DNA of 16,525 nucleotides from a bacterium (GCA_021787655.1 JAJYLM010000036.1:1-16525); one strand, 5' to 3'; positions 1-8,415 are shown, counted from the stretch's first letter. Notes: generated from the letters alone by a model not told the origin. A program made the numbers and translations.

Positions 1-2158
1 CACCGGCAGAAAAGAAAATGTAATCCTCAGGGACATCGCAGCCATCATCACCCTCTCGGTGTCGCTCTTCCTCCTGATAAGCCTCCTGTCGTACGACCAG
101 CACGACCCCACGTGGCTCAACGACGTGCACAGCACCGTGTATCACAACATGGGCGGTAAAGTAGGCGCGAACATCGCAGAGTTCCTCTTCATGCTCTTCG
201 GACTGTCCGGGTACGTGATCGGCATCCTTGGTATCGTGCTCTTTCTCGCCATGCTTCTCAAGGACACCTGGAAGCACCGGCGGATGCGAATCGCGGGACT
301 GCTGCTGTTTATACCGTCCCTGTCCTTCACCATCTCAGCTCTGACTGCATCGTCGCCGAACGCAAATATGCGGACAACAGGAGGATGGATAGGGTATACG
401 CTCAGCAGCAAGCTGCACCCGTACCTCGGGACCACCGGAAACGCAGTGATTGCAATCACCCTTCTGCTCATCTCGATTGTGCTTCTGTTCCGGAAGCCCC
501 TGACACAGTTCCTGCTGCTTACCTTCAGCCTCGCCGTCAGCGGGGGTATGGGTCTCACCCGGGAACTCCGCAGCATCAGTACCGCTGTCCTGGTCTGGAG
601 GGAAAAAAGAAAACGGCTGAAAGAAAAGAGCGGGATCAAGGACAGGGCCGTGGATATCGTCATTGAGCCTCCCCGGAAAAAAGAGCAGCAGCCGGACCAG
701 GTGAAGAAAATCCCGGAACCTGTTCAGGAAGAACTTTTCAAGGCACTGCCGGGCAACTTCAAAAAGCCCTCGATCAGGCTGCTCGATGATTACGAAGCCA
801 GGGACATAGAGTACGATACTGCATCGCTGCAGTTCAACGCACGGACGCTCGAGAAGAAGCTTTCGGACTTCAATGTGAACGGAAAGATAACCAATATCAG
901 GCCGGGTCCGGTTATTACCCTGTACGAATTCGAACCTGCCGCAGGCGTCAAGGTGAGCCAGATCGTCAACCTCTCCGACGACCTTGCGCTTGCAATGAAA
1001 GTCCCCGGCGTCCGCATCCAGCCGCACCTTGCGGAAAAATCCGCTGTCGGCATCGAGGTGCCGAATGCATCGAGACGGATCGTGTATCTCAAGGAAGTGC
1101 TTCAATCGAAGAAATTCCAGGAGAGTTCATCGCTGCTCACGATCTGCCTCGGTGTCGACACGACCGGAGAGCCGGTGGTGGCCGACCTTGCAAAGATGCC
1201 CCACCTGCTGATCGGAGGCTCCACCAATTCCGGCAAGAGTGTGACCATGAACGCCATTATCATGAGCCTGCTGCTCAAGGCGACGCCGGATGAGCTGAAA
1301 TTCATACTCGTGGATCCGAAGATGCTCGAGTTCTCGCCCTACAACGATATTCCCCACCTCCTCCACGAGGTCATCACTGACCCGAAAAAAGCGACCTACA
1401 TCCTCCGGTGGGCAACCGGCGAGATGGACCGGCGGTACCGTATGATCAATGCAGCAGGGGCACGCAATATATCAGTGTACAACCAGATGGTCCGGTCGAA
1501 GAAGCTGACCGGTGAAGAGTCCCAGGAGCTCGCGAAAATCGTGATCATCATCGATGAGCTATCGGACCTCATGTTCACGGCCCCCAAGGAGGTCGAGGAG
1601 CATATCATCAGGCTCTCACAGAAAGCCCGGGCTGCCGGTATCCACATTATCTTTGCGACCCAGCGGCCGTCCGTCGACGTCATTACGGGTACGATCAAAT
1701 CGAATTTCTCGTCCAGGATTGCCCTCAAGGTGCCCCAAAAAACGGACTCGAGGATTATCCTCGATCAGTCCGGTGCCGAGGAGCTGCTCGGTGCCGGCGA
1801 CATGCTGTTTATCGGACCCGGCGAGTCCCAGCCGATCCGGGTGCACGGCGCCTATGTTTCGGATGCCGAGGTCATGCGGGTTACGGACTACCTCAGGAAG
1901 CTCAGGAAGCCTTCGTACGAGATCGAGATCGCAGACGAACCCCTGCCGGAACCCGGGATGGAGGATGAAACCACGGACGAACTGTACAACAAGGCAATCG
2001 AGATCATCAGGGAAAGCGGCTCTGCTTCCATCTCCCTGATCCAGAGGAGGCTCAGGGTGGGATATAACAGGGCTGCCCGGATGGTAGAAAAGATGGAGAA
2101 AGACGGTATCATCTCACGGGGAGACAATGCCGGTAAAAATACCCTTGTATCAAAATAA
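1..2158 (+). CDS. ftsK: DNA translocase FtsK/SpoIIIE (5' end outside window)
   Basis: ATP-driven DNA pump that acts at the division septum to clear and segregate chromosome termini. The frame is open from base 2 to the TAA at 2156-2158, giving about 718 visible residues. The GTG at 59 is not a credible start: it lies inside the first hydrophobic helix, and the in-frame codons before it encode a charged stretch plus the beginning of that helix, so the true start is upstream of the window. The N-terminal part shows about four membrane helices, then a short charged linker. The alpha/beta motor follows, with Walker A GGSTNSGKS at 1214-1240 and Walker B IIIDELSDLM near 1545-1572. Another family-typical stretch is ILDQSGAEELLGAGDML. 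The C-terminal gamma winged helix, which reads DNA orientation sequences, is recognisable from SLIQRRLRVGYNRAARM. The linker is short compared with enterobacterial FtsK. The neighbour lolA follows 25 bases later, an arrangement also found in E. coli. Confidence 0.96.
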   Translation, partial: TGRKENVILRDIAAIITLSVSLFLLISLLSYDQHDPTWLNDVHSTVYHNMGGKVGANIAEFLFMLFGLSGYVIGILGIVLFLAMLLKDTWKHRRMRIAGLLLFIPSLSFTISALTASSPNANMRTTGGWIGYTLSSKLHPYLGTTGNAVIAITLLLISIVLLFRKPLTQFLLLTFSLAVSGGMGLTRELRSISTAVLVWREKRKRLKEKSGIKDRAVDIVIEPPRKKEQQPDQVKKIPEPVQEELFKALPGNFKKPSIRLLDDYEARDIEYDTASLQFNARTLEKKLSDFNVNGKITNIRPGPVITLYEFEPAAGVKVSQIVNLSDDLALAMKVPGVRIQPHLAEKSAVGIEVPNASRRIVYLKEVLQSKKFQESSSLLTICLGVDTTGEPVVADLAKMPHLLIGGSTNSGKSVTMNAIIMSLLLKATPDELKFILVDPKMLEFSPYNDIPHLLHEVITDPKKATYILRWATGEMDRRYRMINAAGARNISVYNQMVRSKKLTGEESQELAKIVIIIDELSDLMFTAPKEVEEHIIRLSQKARAAGIHIIFATQRPSVDVITGTIKSNFSSRIALKVPQKTDSRIILDQSGAEELLGAGDMLFIGPGESQPIRVHGAYVSDAEVMRVTDYLRKLRKPSYEIEIADEPLPEPGMEDETTDELYNKAIEIIRESGSASISLIQRRLRVGYNRAARMVEKMEKDGIISRGDNAGKNTLVSK

Positions 2159-2183
2159 CACCCAGTATTGAAAGGAGGAGGAC

Positions 2184-2855
2184 ATGAAAAGGATAACAGT
2201 TTTTTCACTGATGGGCATTGTTCTGCTCCTGTGCTCGCATGCACAGGCAGCCATGACCGCGGATGCCGTTGCGAAGAAGGTGCAGTCGCTGTACGACAGG
2301 ACGACATCCATGGAGGCCCACTTCGTTCAGACGGCGAGCATGAAGACACTCTCGATATCCGAACAGGACCACGGCATGGTTTATATGAAAAAAGACGGAA
2401 AGATCCGGTGGGAATATAAGAGTCCCAAGGAACAGCTTATCGTGAGCAACGGGAAGACCATCTGGTTTTACATGCCATCGGACAAGCAGGTCATCATCGG
2501 CAATTTTGAGAAATCGTTCAACTATAAACCGACGCAGACGTTCCTCACCGGAATGGGCAGGATTCTCGATGATTTCTCCGTCACCTTCAGCAGGAACAAG
2601 GAACTGAAGAGCACGAAAAGCACCTATGCGCTGGAGCTCACCCCGAAACATTCCGGAAATGGTGCGCCGGCACAGATACTGCTCGCCGTTGACCGGAAGA
2701 ATTTCCTGATCGTCAGGAGTGTCGTCGTCGACAAGTTCCACAACGTCACGGAGATAACCTTCAGCAATATAAAGCTCAATACCGCACTTCCGGACAGCCT
2801 GTTTACGTTCACACCGCCGAAGGATGTCGAGATCATCCACAGTCCCGGACAATGA
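2184..2855 (+). CDS. lolA: Outer-membrane lipoprotein carrier protein LolA
   Basis: Periplasmic chaperone that takes lipoproteins released by LolCDE at the inner membrane and delivers them to the outer membrane. The product has 223 residues. It starts with a Sec signal peptide (MKR, a hydrophobic core, then a likely cut after AQA at residue 22). The mature part has the LolA pattern: TTSMEAHFVQ near the N-terminus, GMVYMKKDGKIRWEY, then a LIVSNGKTIWFYMPSDKQV-like stretch. The start is fixed by a strong ribosome site, AGGAGG at 2173-2178, five bases before the ATG. The gene lies 25 bases after ftsK and is probably cotranscribed with it. No lolB or lolCDE gene is in the window. The leucine-rich segment before Cys17 does not form a proper lipobox, so I read this as a soluble periplasmic protein. 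Confidence 0.94.
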   Translation: MKRITVFSLMGIVLLLCSHAQAAMTADAVAKKVQSLYDRTTSMEAHFVQTASMKTLSISEQDHGMVYMKKDGKIRWEYKSPKEQLIVSNGKTIWFYMPSDKQVIIGNFEKSFNYKPTQTFLTGMGRILDDFSVTFSRNKELKSTKSTYALELTPKHSGNGAPAQILLAVDRKNFLIVRSVVVDKFHNVTEITFSNIKLNTALPDSLFTFTPPKDVEIIHSPGQ

Positions 2856-2877
2856 CGGAAACGCACCGTTTACACCC

Positions 2878-3660
2878 ATGAAGACCATAGTGCTTGAGCG
2901 GCACCGCAGGCAGACCGCAATCATAACCATCACCAATACGGCGAAACAGAACGCCTTCGATGCGCAGCTGTTACGTGAGCTCGGTGAAAAGCTTGACGCC
3001 GTGGGGCGCGACAGCACCTACCGTGTCCTTTACCTGCGCGGTGCCGGGGACAGGGCCTTTTCAACAGGCGTTTTCCTGAAAGACCTCGTTGAGTTCAGCA
3101 GTACCTCCCGTGCGCGGGACTTTGCCGTCCTCCTCGAATCAACAATGGACCGGTTGTATAATTTTCCAAAACCTGTCATTGCACTGATCCATGGATATGC
3201 CCTCGGCGGAGGGTTCGGACTTGCCCTTTCTTCGGACCTTCGGATCATGACCGCAGACGCGAAAATCGGTTTTCCGGCGGTCAAGATAGGGGCGATACTG
3301 CCGCCGGGATGTACCGAGCGGCTCATCAGCCTGGTCGGTGCAGGATACACGAAAGAGCTTCTGCTCACGGGCAGATATGTTGCGGCAGACGAAGCACTCA
3401 GGACCGGCATGGTCAACTACACGGTCAGGGATACCGCTGCGCTTGTGCAAAAGGCAGACGAGCTTGCAGGGAGCATCATGGAAGGATCCCCCCACGCACT
3501 GTTCATGACGAAAAACACGATTAACAGCCGGACGAACGACCTCATTGCACGTCATGCCTTGTACTCGCCTGACAATTTTGCCTACCTGTCTTCCACACAC
3601 GACTGGCAGGAGCGCATATCCCGTTTTCTCAGGCGAAAAAAGACGGGCGGCAAAAAATAA
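2878..3660 (+). CDS. Enoyl-CoA hydratase/isomerase (crotonase) family protein
   Basis: A crotonase-fold protein acting on an acyl-CoA thioester; the exact reaction is not known. From the ATG at 2878 it has 260 residues, close to the family norm. The open frame extends upstream to an ATG at 2824 inside lolA, but the extra 18 residues do not look like crotonase and the family begins at the MKTIVLERH stretch. No good ribosome site precedes either start. The fold is shown by FSTG at 61-64, HGYALGGG at 105-112 (oxyanion-hole region) and LLLTG at 161-165. Aligned by eye to rat enoyl-CoA hydratase, the Glu144 position is Ala134 (in GFPAV), whereas the Glu164 position keeps Glu160 (in TKELLLTG). The usual acidic residue in the GADLK-type motif is Phe66. 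A single-glutamate site suits an enoyl-CoA isomerase or another crotonase activity better than classic hydratase. It sits between lolA and rimO with no fatty-acid degradation genes nearby. Confidence 0.88.
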   Translation: MKTIVLERHRRQTAIITITNTAKQNAFDAQLLRELGEKLDAVGRDSTYRVLYLRGAGDRAFSTGVFLKDLVEFSSTSRARDFAVLLESTMDRLYNFPKPVIALIHGYALGGGFGLALSSDLRIMTADAKIGFPAVKIGAILPPGCTERLISLVGAGYTKELLLTGRYVAADEALRTGMVNYTVRDTAALVQKADELAGSIMEGSPHALFMTKNTINSRTNDLIARHALYSPDNFAYLSSTHDWQERISRFLRRKKTGGKK

Positions 3661-3681
3661 TATCCCGCGGCGTTGACGACC

Positions 3682-5067
3682 ATGACAGACAAAACAACGA
3701 TTTCCATTATACCGCTCGGGTGCCCCAAGAACGACGTTGACAGCGAGCTCATCGCCGGGGCTTTCAAAAAGGCCGGGTACGCCGTTACCTGGGACACGAT
3801 CAAAGGAGAGACCGTGGTGATCAACACCTGCGGTTTCATCAAGGAAGCGATCGACGAGTCCCTGGATGCCATTCTGCAGTCGATCAAGGCAAAGAAGGCG
3901 GGGCTCGTGAAGAAGGTCGTTGTTACCGGATGTCTCGCACAGCGCTTCGGCGATAAACTCGCCGCACAGCTGGGCGATGTGGACCTTTTTGTCGGTGTGT
4001 CCGGCTTCGAGCACATCCCTGAACTGCTCGGACGTTCCGGCAGGCATGCGGCAATCCCGGAGCTGCCGCGGACATCGTACCCCGAAAAACTGAAACGTGT
4101 CCCGTACCGGGGCAGAAACTCGGTTTACCTGAAGATTTCAGACGGCTGCAATAACCGGTGTTCGTACTGTGTCATCCCCTTCATCAAGGGCGGTCTGACC
4201 AGCAGGAACCAGCAGGACATCGTTGCCGAAGCCAGGGCTTTAGCCCGCGCAGGGGCAGTGGAATTGAACCTCATCGCCCAGGACACCATGAACTACGGCA
4301 GCGACCGGGGCCACAGGGGATTAACACAGCTCCTGGAAGCATTGGAGGCCATCGACGGCATACGGTGGATACGGCTGCACTATCTGTACCCTTCCCACAT
4401 CACCGATGAGTTTCTCTCCTTTGTTGCGCACAGCACGAAGATAGTGCACTATTTTGATATGCCCATCCAGCACGCATCGGGCAGCATCCTGAAGCGCATG
4501 AACAGGTCGACACAACCGGACGATCTCAGAAAGACCATCGATAAAATCGTCAGGCATATACGGGCTCCATTCCTGCGGACCACCGTGATCGTCGGCTTTC
4601 CGGGCGAAACAGAAGACGATTTCGGAATGCTGCTGCGATTCTTCGACGACCATCCGTTCCACCGTATCGGCGTATTCCCGTATTCAAGCGAGCAACCGGC
4701 GCCCGCTTCCAGGTTCCATGACCAGGTGCCTGCTGCAGTGATTACCGAACGGCTCAACAGAATGAATGAACGGGCACAGACTATCATGCATGGCCTGTCC
4801 CAGGCGTTCATCGATAAAACCTATGATGCACTTATCGAGGGTAATGACCCGTCGGATCCCTCGGTGGTTCTTGCTCGCCCCTGGTTTTTTGCACCTGAGA
4901 TCGACGGTTATATCATGATCTACGACGCTGCTGTCCCGGCCGGAGGTCCGTTCAGAAAGGTGCGGATCACAGACTCCGTCGGAGTCGATTTTACCGGTGA
5001 ATTCACCGAACAGAAAAAGAAACCGTCGAAAGAGGTGGCGCACGCCAAACATCGCAGGAGCCGGTAA
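3682..5067 (+). CDS. rimO: Ribosomal protein S12 methylthiotransferase RimO
   Basis: Radical-SAM enzyme that adds a methylthio group to the conserved aspartate of ribosomal protein S12 (Asp89 in E. coli). The product has 461 residues from the ATG at 3682; a TTG three codons earlier at 3673 is a less likely start, and neither has a clear ribosome site. The N-terminal UPF0004 domain holds three cysteines expected to bind the auxiliary iron-sulfur cluster: Cys14 (LGCPKN), Cys50 (NTCGF) and Cys84 (TGCLAQR). The radical-SAM cluster motif is Cys156, Cys160 and Cys163 in DGCNNRCSYC. A C-terminal TRAM domain follows, with APEIDGYI and FTGEF near its ends. LGCPKNDVDSE and APEIDG favour RimO over the tRNA enzyme MiaB. 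A basic tail of about 20 residues follows the TRAM domain. It is the last gene of the plus-strand block that starts with ftsK. Confidence 0.96.
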   Translation: MTDKTTISIIPLGCPKNDVDSELIAGAFKKAGYAVTWDTIKGETVVINTCGFIKEAIDESLDAILQSIKAKKAGLVKKVVVTGCLAQRFGDKLAAQLGDVDLFVGVSGFEHIPELLGRSGRHAAIPELPRTSYPEKLKRVPYRGRNSVYLKISDGCNNRCSYCVIPFIKGGLTSRNQQDIVAEARALARAGAVELNLIAQDTMNYGSDRGHRGLTQLLEALEAIDGIRWIRLHYLYPSHITDEFLSFVAHSTKIVHYFDMPIQHASGSILKRMNRSTQPDDLRKTIDKIVRHIRAPFLRTTVIVGFPGETEDDFGMLLRFFDDHPFHRIGVFPYSSEQPAPASRFHDQVPAAVITERLNRMNERAQTIMHGLSQAFIDKTYDALIEGNDPSDPSVVLARPWFFAPEIDGYIMIYDAAVPAGGPFRKVRITDSVGVDFTGEFTEQKKKPSKEVAHAKHRRSR

Positions 5068-5071
5068 AATT

Positions 5072-5100
5072 CCGCACGCGGCAACGGGGCTGCGTTCCGG
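5072..5100. terminator. Possible bidirectional terminator hairpin between rimO and the TPR gene
   Basis: In the 40-base gap between two converging genes, ACGCGGC (5076-5082) can pair with GCTGCGT (5089-5095) around a six-base loop, with one G-T wobble. A small internal loop then allows CCG (5072-5074) to pair with CGG (5098-5100). On the minus strand the hairpin is followed by AATTTTA, a short U-rich run; on the plus strand only TTGTCT follows. The position supports a shared terminator, but the U tracts are weak. Confidence 0.45.
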
Positions 5101-5107
5101 TTGTCTC

Positions 5108-5926
5108 CTATTTCTTCTTGTTCCTGATTCGCTTCTGAATACTGTCTATCTTGATACCGATGATGGAAGTTTCGGTAGGATACTGCGATTTTAAACCGTT
5201 CAGCAGGGAGAGAGCGTCCTCAGACCGGCCGGTCTCTTCATAGCAGTCCGCAGTTGCAAGCTGCGCTGAAAAATCGTACTGACTCTGCGGATACAGCGCA
5301 CCGACCTTTTGGAAATCGCGGACAGCTTCTCCGTAATGACCTGCAAGGTAATTCACATAGGCAAATTCATACAAATAACCTGCCGGAGGAGTCTGATAAA
5401 GCTTCAGGAGCCTCTCATAGATATCGATCGCCTTCACCAGGTTACCCACACGTTCGTATTCGAAAGCGAGTTTTGGCAGCAGCCGCTTGAGGTTATCCCC
5501 GGATTTCGTACTGCTGAGAAGCTTTTCGTAGATCTCGATAGCCTTCTGCGGAAGATGCTGCTTCTCCTGGTATATCTGGGCTATGTACATATACGCCTCG
5601 AATGTATGTGCATAGTGCGGATAGGTGTAAACCACATCATAGAAATACTCGAGTGCGGTGGTATAATCGTTCAGGTAGAGGTATTCGAGCACACCGAGCT
5701 GATAGAGTGCATCCTTCCTCACGGAACTGTTGGGATACCGCTGTATGATGATTTTATAGAGGTGCTGTGCGTCTTCTATATTCCCGCTTGCGGCTGCATC
5801 GATGGCCTGTGCATACAGATGCTCGGGCCTGTCACGATCGCAGGAAATACCATAGATGATGCCTGCAGCTATGAGCAGAAGCGCGACTGCTATTCTGACA
5901 ACAGCCGGACGTCCAAATTCCTTCAT
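5108..5926 (-). CDS. Tetratricopeptide-repeat lipoprotein (BamD/YbgF-like)
   Basis: Predicted envelope-anchored scaffold protein of 272 residues; its partner is unknown. The N-terminus has basic residues, a hydrophobic helix (about 10-28) and then Cys29, so lipoprotein processing is plausible, although the residues before the cysteine (GIS) are a weak lipobox. The rest is helical repeats of TPR type, for example AAASGNIEDAQHLYKIIIQ, a KAIEIYEKLL unit and a KAIDIYERLLKLY unit. The last unit has ATADCYEETGRSEDALSLL. Such proteins resemble BamD or the CpoB/YbgF family, but I see no feature that decides between them. Its ATG overlaps the gyrA stop by one base (TAATG), so it is probably translated by reinitiation after gyrA. 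It is the last gene of this minus-strand block. Confidence 0.85.
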   Translation of the reverse strand: MKEFGRPAVVRIAVALLLIAAGIIYGISCDRDRPEHLYAQAIDAAASGNIEDAQHLYKIIIQRYPNSSVRKDALYQLGVLEYLYLNDYTTALEYFYDVVYTYPHYAHTFEAYMYIAQIYQEKQHLPQKAIEIYEKLLSSTKSGDNLKRLLPKLAFEYERVGNLVKAIDIYERLLKLYQTPPAGYLYEFAYVNYLAGHYGEAVRDFQKVGALYPQSQYDFSAQLATADCYEETGRSEDALSLLNGLKSQYPTETSIIGIKIDSIQKRIRNKKK

Positions 5927-8415
5927 TATGATTCTGCCGTACCCCCGGTACTGCCGCTCCCGTCACCGTCCGGAGCTTCGCCGTTGCCGTCCTCGGTCTC
6001 TGCTATACGCACAGCCTTGGTCACCTTTTCCCCGGCCTCGAGCTGGATCAGTTTGATGCCCTGGGTGTTGCGTCCGATGATGGAAATGTCCTTCACCCCG
6101 AGCCGTATCATCCTCCCGGTGTTGGTTATGATAAAGATATCGTTGTCGTCTTTCACCTTGATGACGGATATGGCATCGCCGGTCTTGGGCGTAATCTTCA
6201 CGTTGATGATGCCCTTGCCTGCACGCCGCTGCAGCCGGTAGGCGGCTATCTTGGTCCTCTTGCCGTAGCCGTTCTCGGTCGCCGTCAGCACGGTTGCATC
6301 TTCTTCGAGCATGTCCATGGCAATAATTTCGTCATCCTTGTCAAGGCTCATGCCGATCACGCCGTATGCAGCCCTCCCGACGGTCCTGATCTGTGTTTCC
6401 GGGAACCGTATCGCCATGCCGCGCTTGGTCGACAGGATCAGCTCCTGTTTTCCGTCCGTGAGCCTGACATCGACAAGCCGGTCGTCCTGTTCAAGATTAA
6501 TGGCAATGATACCGCCGTTTCTCGGGTTCGCGTACATGGACAGCGCGGTCTTCTTCAGGTATCCTTTCTTCGTTGCCATGAGCAGGAACAGCGGCTCTGC
6601 AAGGTCCTTGACCGGAACGTACGTCGTCAGCTTTTCGCCCTCCTGGAGACTGAGCAGCCCCACGATAGGCTTGCCGCTGGATGCCCTTCCTGCCTGCGGT
6701 ATCTCGTAAACCTTCAGCCAGTACACCCTGCCTTTGTCCGTAAAAAAGAGGATAGAGCTGTGCGCTGACGCCACGAACAGGTTCTCGATGAAGTCCTCTT
6801 CTTTGATGCCGGATGCTGTCTTGCCCTTGCCTCCCCTCTTCTGCACACGGTACAGGCTGACCGGATTCCGCTTGATGTATCCCCGGTTACTGACGGTGAC
6901 GATCATGTCTTCGTCAGCGATAAGGTCTTCGACTTCGATGTCCTTGGTCTGGCCGATGATCTCCGTCCTGCGTTCGTCGCCGTACCGCTGCTTGATGTCC
7001 TCGAGCTCCGCAACGATGATGGCCATGAGCTCTTTTTCGTCGGAGAGTATGCGCTTGAGCTTCTTGATGAGCTTCTCGGTTTCCCGGTATTCGGCAAGGA
7101 GCTTTTCCGTTTCCAGAGCAGTCAGCCGCTGGAGCCGCATTTCAAGGATTGCCTTTGCCTGCACCGGCGAGAATTCAAACCGGCGGATCAGGTTGGCCTC
7201 GGCTTCCGGCGTGCTCTTTGATTTCTTGATCGTCGCTATGACCTCATCGATATTCTCGATGGCCTTTTTCAGTCCCTCGAGAATGTGCAGCCGTTCCTCG
7301 GCCTTGCGGAGTTCGTAGATGGACCTCCTCGTAACGATCTCTCTCCTGAACTCTATGAACTTCGCGAGGATGTCTTTGAGCGACATGATCACCGGCTTGC
7401 CGTGATCCAGGGCGAGCAGAATGATGCCGAACGATTCTTCGAGCTGCGTATGCTTGTACAGTTTGTTCAGGATGATCGCGGGGAATTCGTCCTTCTTCAG
7501 CTCGATCACGATCCGCATGCCTTCCCTGTCTGATTCGTCCCGGATGTCGCTGATCCCCTCTATCTCCTTCTCATTCACCAGATCTGCTATCTTCTCCACG
7601 AGCTTTGCCTTGTTCACCATATACGGCAGCTCGGTGATAATGATATTTTCCCTGTCTCCCCGTGCTTTTTCGGTGATGACCCTCGCCCGCATCCTGATCA
7701 CGCCCTTGCCGGTGGCGTACGCCTCCCGGATCTGCTCTGCTCCGGTGATGAATGCGCCGGTCGGGAAGTCTGGACCGGGTATAAAGCGCATCAGGTCGCC
7801 GGTCTCAAGGGCCGGGTTCCGGACGAGCGCTATGAGTGCGTCGATGACCTCGGTGAGGTTATGGGGCGGTATGTTGGTCGCCATTCCGACCGCAATACCG
7901 GATGACCCGTTGACCAGGAGGTTCGGGAACCTTGCGGGAAGGATCGAAGGCTCGGACAATGTATTGTCGTAGTTCGGTACGAAGTCCACGGTTTCCTTGT
8001 CGATATCTGCGAGCATCTCCCCCGCGAGCCTCTGCATCCGCACCTCGGTGTACCGCATGGCAGCCGGAGGATCGCCGTCGATGGAACCGAAATTTCCCTG
8101 ACCGTTGACCAGTGTCGAGCGCATGGTGAAGTCCTGTGCCATTCTGACAATGGTATCGTACACGGCAACATCTCCGTGCGGATGGTATTTGCCGATCACA
8201 TCGCCGACGACCCGTGCGGACTTCTTAAACGGTTTATCATAGGTATTCCCGAGATCGAGCATTGCATAGAGGATCCTCCGGTGGACGGGCTTCAACCCGT
8301 CCCGCACATCAGGCAGCGCCCTTCCGATGATGACGCTCATCGCAAAGTCGAGGTAGGAACGCCTCATTTCGTCTTCAATATCGGCAATGACGATATTATC
8401 GTGTGGTTCAGTCAT
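5926..8415 (-). CDS. gyrA: DNA gyrase subunit A
   Basis: Breakage-reunion subunit of the type IIA topoisomerase that introduces negative supercoils; it works as an A2B2 complex with GyrB, which is not in the window. The product has 829 residues. The N-terminal region aligns with E. coli GyrA without gaps over the active site: the catalytic tyrosine is Tyr122 (AAMRYTEVRM) and the quinolone region reads HPHGDVAVYDT, so the Ser83 position is Val83 while Asp87 is kept. The C-terminal wrapping domain carries a GyrA box, QKRGGKG, at residues 525-531 (6823-6843), which marks gyrase rather than topoisomerase IV ParC. A second box-like QRRAGKG lies at 729-735 (6211-6231). The protein ends in an acidic, Gly/Ser-rich tail. 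GGAGGG lies about 12 bases before the ATG. The polyprenyl synthase gene ends 45 bases upstream, and the TPR gene overlaps its stop. Confidence 0.98.
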   Translation of the reverse strand: MTEPHDNIVIADIEDEMRRSYLDFAMSVIIGRALPDVRDGLKPVHRRILYAMLDLGNTYDKPFKKSARVVGDVIGKYHPHGDVAVYDTIVRMAQDFTMRSTLVNGQGNFGSIDGDPPAAMRYTEVRMQRLAGEMLADIDKETVDFVPNYDNTLSEPSILPARFPNLLVNGSSGIAVGMATNIPPHNLTEVIDALIALVRNPALETGDLMRFIPGPDFPTGAFITGAEQIREAYATGKGVIRMRARVITEKARGDRENIIITELPYMVNKAKLVEKIADLVNEKEIEGISDIRDESDREGMRIVIELKKDEFPAIILNKLYKHTQLEESFGIILLALDHGKPVIMSLKDILAKFIEFRREIVTRRSIYELRKAEERLHILEGLKKAIENIDEVIATIKKSKSTPEAEANLIRRFEFSPVQAKAILEMRLQRLTALETEKLLAEYRETEKLIKKLKRILSDEKELMAIIVAELEDIKQRYGDERRTEIIGQTKDIEVEDLIADEDMIVTVSNRGYIKRNPVSLYRVQKRGGKGKTASGIKEEDFIENLFVASAHSSILFFTDKGRVYWLKVYEIPQAGRASSGKPIVGLLSLQEGEKLTTYVPVKDLAEPLFLLMATKKGYLKKTALSMYANPRNGGIIAINLEQDDRLVDVRLTDGKQELILSTKRGMAIRFPETQIRTVGRAAYGVIGMSLDKDDEIIAMDMLEEDATVLTATENGYGKRTKIAAYRLQRRAGKGIINVKITPKTGDAISVIKVKDDNDIFIITNTGRMIRLGVKDISIIGRNTQGIKLIQLEAGEKVTKAVRIAETEDGNGEAPDGDGSGSTGGTAES

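Noticed and set aside
59..61. GTG as the start codon of ftsK
   Set aside because: The frame is open to the window edge and the GTG lies inside the first membrane helix, so it is an internal valine.
1892..1911. Tandem CTCAGGAAG repeat in ftsK
   Set aside because: It encodes Leu-Arg-Lys twice inside a normal helix; two short copies are not a meaningful repeat array.
3139..4047. 302-codon minus-strand open frame opposite the crotonase gene and rimO
   Set aside because: It is a shadow of two genes with clear family motifs; its composition (Arg, His and Cys rich, no domain) is typical of antisense frames in GC-rich DNA.
5309..6241. 310-codon plus-strand open frame opposite the TPR gene and gyrA
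   Set aside because: It lies wholly antisense to two well-supported genes, has no ribosome site that I see and no recognisable domain.
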